This document shows, piece after piece, positions 1-5,444 of a stretch of DNA of 5,444 bases. Every line of letters begins with the position of its first letter. Position 1 is the stretch's first letter. Both the position numbers and the translations under genes were made by a program. The notes beneath the pieces were generated by a model that had not been told where the DNA came from, did no database searches, and worked only from the letters and a program-made list of their open reading frames with translations. Origin of the DNA: Bacteroides sp. (GTDB taxonomy: Bacteria > Bacteroidota > Bacteroidia > Bacteroidales > Bacteroidaceae); contig DXOJ01000348.1 of assembly GCA_019412865.1 (NCBI GenBank), positions 1-5,444 of the forward strand, given 5' to 3'.

Positions 1-2496
1 TATGTAATGGACGGACAGGTAATTTCATCCGATGCCTTTATGACCCTTAACCCGGCGGACATTAAAGAAATTAAGGTGTTGAAAGATGCTGTGGCATGTG
101 CCTTGTATGGTATCAAAGCCGCCAATGGAGTAATAGAAATCACTTCTTTGCGCGGGAATCCCGATGGACGTACAACTACCAGTTACAGTTTCAATATGGG
201 TATTACTACTCGTGGACGCAGGGGAGTCGAGATGATGGATACGGACGAGAAACTGGAACTGGAGCGCCGATTACAAAATCGTTCTACTCCCGGTTATCGG
301 TACAGCGAGGATTACTACAGGAAGTATTTCGCCAATGATCCGAATTTGAACCAAATGATAGCCGAAGGGCAGGAAATACTCGATTCTTTGCGCACCATTC
401 ATACTGATTGGTTCGACGAACTGATTCATTTAAATACCTATCAACGTCATAATCTGAGTGTCAGAGGCGGATCGGAAAAAACGTCTTATTATGTATCTGC
501 CAATTATGCCCAGCAAGGAGGACGTGTGCCGGGGAATGATACACATCGTTTTACTGCCACTATGAGCCTTGACCAGCAACTGGGTAGGGTGGGATATTTA
601 TCATTAAGTGCCAATGCGGGATATTCTGAAACAGATACGCCGAATGGAAGTTCATATTCTCCTACCGATTTGATCTATCAACTCAATCCTTATGAAACAA
701 AGACGGGAAAATTAGTTTCTTTTTCTAATGAAACTTCAGATTACACTTATAATGATTTGTTAAGTCAGTACAACAGTAAATCGACAGATAAACGCGGTGG
801 AGTGAGTGGAAGTTTGAATTTGGAGCCTCTGAAAGGATTGAGTATCGATGCTGTAACAGGTATTGATATGCTTTTGAATGAAGGTATGACGCTGGTGCCT
901 TCTACTTCTATCAGTGAACGAAACAGCGGGGTGGATGAAGCAGAGCGTGGAAAGCTCTCCAAAGAGAAAAACGTGACAACGAATGTTTCATCGAATGTCC
1001 GCATCACTTATAATAAGATATTTGCCGAGAAACATGATTTTACTATTGGCGGGAATATGGATTATTATATGACGGATGCGGATAATGTTTCTATTACAGG
1101 ATATGGAGTGGGTATGCAAATGTCACCATCCGCTATCAACCAGTCTATTTCCGGTAACAGAAAACCAGTGGTTGGTTCTTATAAGGAAAAGACTGCCCAA
1201 CTGGGGTTGGGGCTGGTGATGGGATATAGTTTTGATAATACTTACGATCTTTTCGCGACCTACAAAGCAGACGCTTCTTCTATCCTTCCTGAATCCAAAC
1301 GTTGGAATGCCGCATGGGCTATCGGTTTGGGATGGACAATCAGCCAGTATCCTTTTCTGAAAGATAATGATGTAATCTCCCGCTTGAACTTGAAGGCTTC
1401 TTACGGGCGAATGGCTAATCTGGCGGGAGTGTCTGCTTCATCAACGATTGGTACTTTTTCTTATTCGACTGATTATTATGGAAATGCACGTCTCCTGCAG
1501 TTGCTTGCACTTTATAATACCGATCTGAAAGCGGAGCAGACGGCATCTACGGATATTAGTTTGTCGGTTGAACTATTCAAACGTCTGACTTTGGACGCCA
1601 ACATTTACCGGCGTGAGACAAGCGATGCTTTGCTTGATGTTCCGGTTCCGTTGTCTAATGGATTCAGCACGATGAAACGCAATATTGGCGTGCTGCGCAA
1701 TGAAGGCTACGAATTGAGCGCTTCTCTGAAAGTACTTGATACTTCTGATTGGCGTCTTTCGCTACGCGGATCACTGGCATACAATCGTAATAAGGTAGTC
1801 GATTTGTATTATGCCGATCGCTTATATGCAAGTGAAGAAGCTATTATTCCTGATTATGAGGTAGGAAAATCGTATGATATGATTTATGGATTGAAGTCGT
1901 TGGGTATCAACCCGATTACAGGCCTTCCCGTATTTCAGGGAGCAGACGGGCGCGAAATACCAGCCACGGAAAATCCGTCGAAAGAGAACATTGTAGCTTT
2001 GGGTCATGCAACCCCTCCTTACAGTGGTATATTCAATTTAAGTTTTTCTTATCGTGATTTTGATTTGGATATGGATTTCTATTATGTATTTGGCGGAGTT
2101 AAATCTTATAGTTATTCATACGTCCGCTCTTCCGATGACGCTAATAAAAATGCCATAAAAGGGCAATTGCAGAATATGTGGTTTGAGAAAGGAGATGAAG
2201 GGAAGACGTACCATTCTCCTTTCTACAGTTCTTCGGCTATCGCCTCACTGGATTATCCGAATACGGAAACTGTTGGAAAGAGTGATTATCTGAAACTGTC
2301 AATGGTGTCATTGCGCTATCGTGTTCCGCACACATTTCTGGAGAAGAACTGTAATTTCATTAAATATGCCAACGTTGCTTTCCAGGCATCCAATCTGTTT
2401 ATGATTACTCCTTATAAGGAATCTGATCCGGAAACAGGTTCGTTGGCGGGTACGATGCAGCCAGTGTTAACCATTAATTTGAGTTTGACTTTCTAA
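1..2496 (+). CDS. SusC/RagA-family TonB-dependent outer-membrane transporter, 3' part (5' end outside window)
   Basis: This is the C-terminal 831 residues of a SusC-like transporter, the 22-strand-type outer-membrane barrel that works with a surface SusD lipoprotein and the TonB complex to import glycans or peptides. The frame is already open at base 1 (YVMDGQVISSD), so the ATG at 7 is internal. Residues 1-52 are the end of the plug domain, with the family signature ALYGIKAANGVIEIT at about 34-48. Barrel sequence starts near residue 150 (NLSVRGG, then SYYVSANYAQQGG). Alternating aromatic strands continue to the C-terminal Phe (INLSLTF), the usual signal for outer-membrane assembly. Family members are about 1,000 residues, so roughly 200 residues (signal peptide, N-terminal extension domain, first part of the plug) lie upstream. 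The frame is intact to TAA at 2494-2496. The next gene starts six bases later, indicating one transcript. The substrate cannot be read from the sequence; the neighbouring protease suggests peptide or protein rather than glycan. Confidence 0.95.
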   Translation, partial: YVMDGQVISSDAFMTLNPADIKEIKVLKDAVACALYGIKAANGVIEITSLRGNPDGRTTTSYSFNMGITTRGRRGVEMMDTDEKLELERRLQNRSTPGYRYSEDYYRKYFANDPNLNQMIAEGQEILDSLRTIHTDWFDELIHLNTYQRHNLSVRGGSEKTSYYVSANYAQQGGRVPGNDTHRFTATMSLDQQLGRVGYLSLSANAGYSETDTPNGSSYSPTDLIYQLNPYETKTGKLVSFSNETSDYTYNDLLSQYNSKSTDKRGGVSGSLNLEPLKGLSIDAVTGIDMLLNEGMTLVPSTSISERNSGVDEAERGKLSKEKNVTTNVSSNVRITYNKIFAEKHDFTIGGNMDYYMTDADNVSITGYGVGMQMSPSAINQSISGNRKPVVGSYKEKTAQLGLGLVMGYSFDNTYDLFATYKADASSILPESKRWNAAWAIGLGWTISQYPFLKDNDVISRLNLKASYGRMANLAGVSASSTIGTFSYSTDYYGNARLLQLLALYNTDLKAEQTASTDISLSVELFKRLTLDANIYRRETSDALLDVPVPLSNGFSTMKRNIGVLRNEGYELSASLKVLDTSDWRLSLRGSLAYNRNKVVDLYYADRLYASEEAIIPDYEVGKSYDMIYGLKSLGINPITGLPVFQGADGREIPATENPSKENIVALGHATPPYSGIFNLSFSYRDFDLDMDFYYVFGGVKSYSYSYVRSSDDANKNAIKGQLQNMWFEKGDEGKTYHSPFYSSSAIASLDYPNTETVGKSDYLKLSMVSLRYRVPHTFLEKNCNFIKYANVAFQASNLFMITPYKESDPETGSLAGTMQPVLTINLSLTF

Positions 2497-2502
2497 ACAT
2501 GG

Positions 2503-2688
2503 ATGGATATGATGATTGTAAAAATGATAAATAAAAGTCGGATCAAAACTGTGATAGGCAGTCTTTTCCTGACACTTTGTTTCACTGCCTGCTCATTGAA
2601 TATTCCGTATGAAAATCAGTTTTCGGATCCGGATGCCATAACAACGCCGAATACTGCCCGTGAGTTGGAGGCTGTGTCAGCGTTTTGA
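2503..2688 (+). pseudogene. SusD-like surface lipoprotein, truncated N-terminal remnant
   Basis: This 61-codon frame begins with a lipoprotein signal: positive residues (K11, R13, K15), a hydrophobic core (VIGSLFLTLCF) and the lipobox FTA-C with the acylated Cys at residue 30 (bases 2590-2592). The sequence after it (SLNIPYENQFSDPDAITTP, then NTAREL) matches the mature start of SusD-family lipoproteins encoded next to SusC. SusD proteins are about 500 residues of TPR-like helices that cap the SusC barrel and bind substrate. Here SusD-like sequence stops after AREL (about 2667); the last residues EAVSAF are read from an inverted repeat, and TGA follows at 2686-2688. No other frame continues the SusD sequence downstream. 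Starts at 2503, 2509, 2512 and 2524 are all possible; 2524 gives the most typical signal peptide. The fragment might be exported and acylated but has no binding domain. Identification as SusD rests on the lipobox, the short motif and the position. Confidence 0.85.
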
Positions 2689-2697
2689 CACAACCTC
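2668..2697. repeat. Near-perfect inverted repeat at the susD/protease junction (possible IS-end remnant)
   Basis: The left arm GAGGCTGTGTCA (2668-2679) and right arm TGACACAACCTC (2686-2697) pair at 11 of 12 positions, the exception being C2672 against A2693, around the loop GCGTTT. The repeat occupies exactly the interval between the last recognisable SusD codon and the first protease-like codons, and its right arm supplies the TGA that ends the SusD remnant. The right arm read on the - strand (GAGGTTGTGTCAAAACGC) looks like the terminal inverted repeat of an insertion sequence, with the left arm as the opposite end and the interior missing. That identity is from pattern memory and has not been checked. 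No transposase sequence is present. It is a poor intrinsic terminator because no T-run follows either arm on the + strand. Confidence 0.75.
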
Positions 2698-5444
2698 ATG
2701 TGTGTGTATATACCTGGGTATGCGCAATCTGCTCCGATTTCCCTTCCAAAAGGAACTGTAGAGGGGTATTTGCCTAACGGACTGCATTATTTAATATTAA
2801 AAAACGCAGTTCCTGCTTCAAGGGTAGAGTTTCGTTTGATTATGCGTGTCGGTTCTGTTCAGGAAACGGAAAATCAGAAAGGATGTGCTCATTTCCTCGA
2901 ACACATGGCATTTGGTGGAACCAGGCATTTTCCCAAACGTTCATTGGTGAGTTATCTGGAATCTAAGGGAGTGAAATACGGAATTGATATCAATGCTTTC
3001 ACAGGTTACGATCGTACTATCTATATGTTTGCTGTCCCCACAGATCATGGGCAGGAGGCTGTTGTTGACAGTTCGTTGTTGATTATACGCGACTGGCTCG
3101 ACGGAATATCTTTTCTTCCGGAGAAAGTGGAAAATGAGAAAGGAATCATTCTGGAGGAATTGAGAAGTTATGATCTCAATGATGATTTCTATCAGTTGAA
3201 GATTGGACAGGGTGTTTTTGGAAACCATATACCTTTGGGTACTGCCGATGATATTCGTAAAGTGACCCCTCAAGTACTCAAAGAATATTACAATAAATGG
3301 TATATTCCTTCACTGGCTACATTAGTGGTAGTGGGAGATATTTTTCCCAATGAGATAGAGGCTAAGATAAAAGCAGGTTTCTCTTCATTAAAGAAACGGG
3401 TGGCTAAAGATTTCCGCATTTATCCGTTGGAGTATGCGAAAGGTATTCAAATATCGGAAGTAAGAGATTCGTTGCGTAACCATACGAAAGTGGAGTTGAT
3501 GATTCCTCATCCTTGTGTGGTTGAACGCACTATAAACGATGCTGTCAAGAAAGAAACCGGACGTTTACTGCTTCGGGCAATAACACAGCGCTTTCGGGGG
3601 CGTCACATCAAAGCGGATCTATCTGATTCCTGGTATTTGAGCGATAAGAATCATTTGGTATTGGCAGTAGAGGGAAATGACAGGAGCGAAATACTAAGTA
3701 CTATAACTACTGCCGTAGCCGAACTAAACTGTTTGATTCGCGAAGGATGGGACAAGGAGGAACTGGCAGATGTCCGTACACAATTCTGCAATCAGCTAGC
3801 TGAAGGCAATCCTGACGATGCGCGTTCTTCTATTTATTTCTGCGATGATTTTACTGATTATGTGATATCAGGTGATCGTTATATGACTGCCCCGGCGGAG
3901 CGGAAGCAATTGAAAGAAGCCATGTTGCATGTGCAAAATAACGATTTGCAATTACTGCTAAAAGAATGGCTTACTTATCAGAAGCAAGCTATGCTTGTTG
4001 CCTGTAATTCTCATCCGGGTTTGGGAATGCCATTGACAAAACAGGAAATAGCTGAAGCGTGGGCAGAAGGTGAGCGGGCAGAATGTACACCTTATACTTA
4101 TGTTCCCCAGGAAGAGAAAGAGGAAGTGCCGGTAGAAACACCCGCTTGTTTGGCTATTCGCCCTCCTTTTGATGCTACGATGATTGCTCATATCAATGTC
4201 TATAATGAAATGGGGGTTAGAGAAGTAAAGCTGAAAAATGGCATTCGTTTAATAATGAAGCCTACACAGGATTCTGACAGCACCTTGTATCTGACCTCTT
4301 TCGCTCCACTCGGCACTTCTTCCTTGTCCGACGAAGAATATCCTTTGTTAGAAGGTGTTGGAGGATATATCGATATGGGAGGTCTTGCGAAAGTAGATGG
4401 TCAAATTTTTTTCGAATATCTTTTTCAGAAAGAAATGTCAATCACTGTAGCTATGGAAAATCATTGGCATGGTTTTATGGGAATGTCTTCCACTGCTAAT
4501 GCACCGGAATTTTTCAACTTGATTTATGAGAAGATTTTTGATCCTGAACTGAAATACGAAGATTTTGAAGAGATACGTCAGGGATTGATGCAGAATGAAG
4601 GAAAAGAAACCATGTTGGAGAAAATGCTGAAAAGAGATTCAGGGCGTCAGTTGTCTGCCCGTATCAATGAATTGATGGGAGCATCTATTAAGCGTCCATC
4701 TATTCGCTCTTTTGCAGAACGGTTGAACCTCGATTCCATAGCCGGATTTTATAAGAAATTGTATACACGTCCCGAAGGAACTACGTATGTTGTATGTGGT
4801 AGTTTCAATCCGGATTCGCTCATGCGCCAGTTTGTGTCTGTATTCGGAAGAATTCCGGTTTCAGAAAACACGGTGCAATACTCTTATCCTAGTTTTGAAC
4901 TACCGGATAAAACCCTTATAGAGGGATTTCCTAATGATAACGAGACACAGACCTTGTTTGATTATTTACTTTACGGTCATTACCAGCCTTGCCAAAAGAA
5001 CACACTCATGTTGAAATTGATGCGAGATGTAATTCGTAACCGCCTGATTTCAGTCTTGCGTGAGCGGGAGTCATTGGTCTATTCTCCTTATATTTCATTG
5101 TTTTATGAAGGAATCCCGTGGGGTACATTCTACTTTGACATAAATGCTTCTGCCGATAACCGGAATATGGGACAGATAGACCGTTTGTTGAAAGAAATTC
5201 TTCAGAGGCTAAAGGAAGAAGAAGTAGATATACAGGAATTACAAACCATCAAGCGTTCTTTCCTCTTGGCAAAACGTGAAGCATTGAATGAAAAATCACC
5301 GGCAGCATGGCGTACCACGCTAGTCGGATTACTTAAAAATGGGGAATCATTAGCTGATTTTGAACAATACGAACAATGTCTTGATGAGATAACTCCGGTT
5401 GAGTTGCGTAAAGCTTTCAAAGAATGGATTGACTTGGATAATTA
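2698..5444 (+). CDS. PqqL-like M16 family zinc metalloprotease, 5' end lost, runs off the window end
   Basis: This frame gives 915 codons without a stop. From ATG 2698, the first half carries the inverted zinc-binding motif HFLEH (H65, E68, H69; bases 2890-2904), the conserved NAFTGYD segment (99-105) and the downstream Glu ligand in EKGIILEE (probably E154, with E147 as the second conserved Glu). The H69-E154 distance of 85 exceeds the roughly 77 of pitrilysin and fits PqqL-type members. An M16 C-type domain follows (about 190-370). The second, non-catalytic half starts near 502 (VREVKLKNGIRLIM), lacks HxxEH, and keeps the Arg/Tyr substrate-binding region (RERESLVYSPY, 788-798). PqqL-like proteins are about 930 residues, so the stop is probably just past the window. 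Bacteroidales homologues begin with a signal peptide ending in YAQSAPISLPKG; here only MCVYIPGYAQSAP remains, with no positive residues, so the original start is lost. ATG 2698 is the only plausible in-frame start before 2842, and a product from it would probably stay in the cytoplasm. The gene follows the SusD remnant in the same frame. Its presumed original role is periplasmic digestion of peptides or proteins imported by the SusC/SusD pair. Confidence 0.9.
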   Translation, partial: MCVYIPGYAQSAPISLPKGTVEGYLPNGLHYLILKNAVPASRVEFRLIMRVGSVQETENQKGCAHFLEHMAFGGTRHFPKRSLVSYLESKGVKYGIDINAFTGYDRTIYMFAVPTDHGQEAVVDSSLLIIRDWLDGISFLPEKVENEKGIILEELRSYDLNDDFYQLKIGQGVFGNHIPLGTADDIRKVTPQVLKEYYNKWYIPSLATLVVVGDIFPNEIEAKIKAGFSSLKKRVAKDFRIYPLEYAKGIQISEVRDSLRNHTKVELMIPHPCVVERTINDAVKKETGRLLLRAITQRFRGRHIKADLSDSWYLSDKNHLVLAVEGNDRSEILSTITTAVAELNCLIREGWDKEELADVRTQFCNQLAEGNPDDARSSIYFCDDFTDYVISGDRYMTAPAERKQLKEAMLHVQNNDLQLLLKEWLTYQKQAMLVACNSHPGLGMPLTKQEIAEAWAEGERAECTPYTYVPQEEKEEVPVETPACLAIRPPFDATMIAHINVYNEMGVREVKLKNGIRLIMKPTQDSDSTLYLTSFAPLGTSSLSDEEYPLLEGVGGYIDMGGLAKVDGQIFFEYLFQKEMSITVAMENHWHGFMGMSSTANAPEFFNLIYEKIFDPELKYEDFEEIRQGLMQNEGKETMLEKMLKRDSGRQLSARINELMGASIKRPSIRSFAERLNLDSIAGFYKKLYTRPEGTTYVVCGSFNPDSLMRQFVSVFGRIPVSENTVQYSYPSFELPDKTLIEGFPNDNETQTLFDYLLYGHYQPCQKNTLMLKLMRDVIRNRLISVLRERESLVYSPYISLFYEGIPWGTFYFDINASADNRNMGQIDRLLKEILQRLKEEEVDIQELQTIKRSFLLAKREALNEKSPAAWRTTLVGLLKNGESLADFEQYEQCLDEITPVELRKAFKEWIDLDN

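Noticed and set aside
7..9. ATG at 7 as the start of the SusC gene
   Set aside because: The frame is open to base 1 and the protein begins in mid-plug domain (YVMDGQV); the true start with signal peptide must lie upstream.
2686..2688. In-frame TGA as a recoded codon (selenocysteine or Trp)
   Set aside because: The other frames use TGG for Trp and contain no internal TGA. The TGA falls within an inverted repeat at a rearrangement junction, and nothing suggests a selenoprotein family.
2668..2697. Inverted repeat as a rho-independent terminator
   Set aside because: The right arm is followed by ATGTGTGTGT rather than a T-run, and the stem overlaps the end of one reading frame and abuts the next start.
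2698..2715. Short TG/TA tract as a phase-variable microsatellite
   Set aside because: Only about four TG units followed by two TA units; too short to support slippage-driven phase variation.
2941..3273. 110-codon reading frame on the - strand, and similar shorter ones at 765-1007, 1822-2007, 3958-4191 and 5202-5420
   Set aside because: All lie wholly opposite conserved transporter or protease codons, have no recognisable domain and no promoter context; they are shadows of the + strand genes.
4201..5444. Missing HxxEH motif in the second half of the protease as a sign of decay
   Set aside because: Two-half M16 proteins normally have an inactive C-terminal half; absence of the motif there is the family norm.

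Overview
The window looks like part of a Bacteroidota chromosome, most likely from the Bacteroidales (Bacteroides, Phocaeicola or a relative). The evidence is a SusC/RagA-type TonB-dependent transporter followed six bases later by the start of a SusD-type lipoprotein, a gene pair specific to that phylum, together with moderate GC and no strong Shine-Dalgarno sequences. All three genes lie on the + strand and follow one another closely, as in a single operon.

Layout: (1) Bases 1-2496 hold the last 831 codons of a SusC-like outer-membrane transporter; its signal peptide, N-terminal domain and most of its plug lie upstream. (2) Bases 2503-2688 hold the signal peptide, lipobox and about 26 recognisable residues of a SusD-like lipoprotein, which then ends abruptly at a TGA. 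SusD proteins are normally around 500 residues, so about 90% of this gene is missing. (3) Bases 2668-2697 form a near-perfect inverted repeat (11 of 12 positions pair, 6-base loop) exactly where the SusD sequence ends. (4) From 2698 to the window end runs an open frame for a PqqL-like M16 zinc metalloprotease. It has a complete HxxEH active site but lacks a normal signal peptide, and it runs off the end probably a few codons before its natural stop.

The inferred original design is a nutrient-import operon. SusC/SusD would capture a peptide or protein at the cell surface and move it into the periplasm, where the exported M16 protease would degrade it. This parallels the receptor/M16-protease systems known from Proteobacteria (FusA/FusC, YddB/PqqL).

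The main point of interest is the junction at about 2660-2715. The 3' part of susD and the 5' end of the protease gene are both gone, and an insertion-sequence-like inverted repeat sits between the remnants. This looks like a deletion scar, or possibly an assembly collapse over a mobile element. As written, the transporter has lost its lid protein and the protease has lost its export signal, so the system is probably non-functional or rewired. I see no tRNA, rRNA, CRISPR array, terminator or recognisable promoter, and no stretch over 300 bases without a gene.
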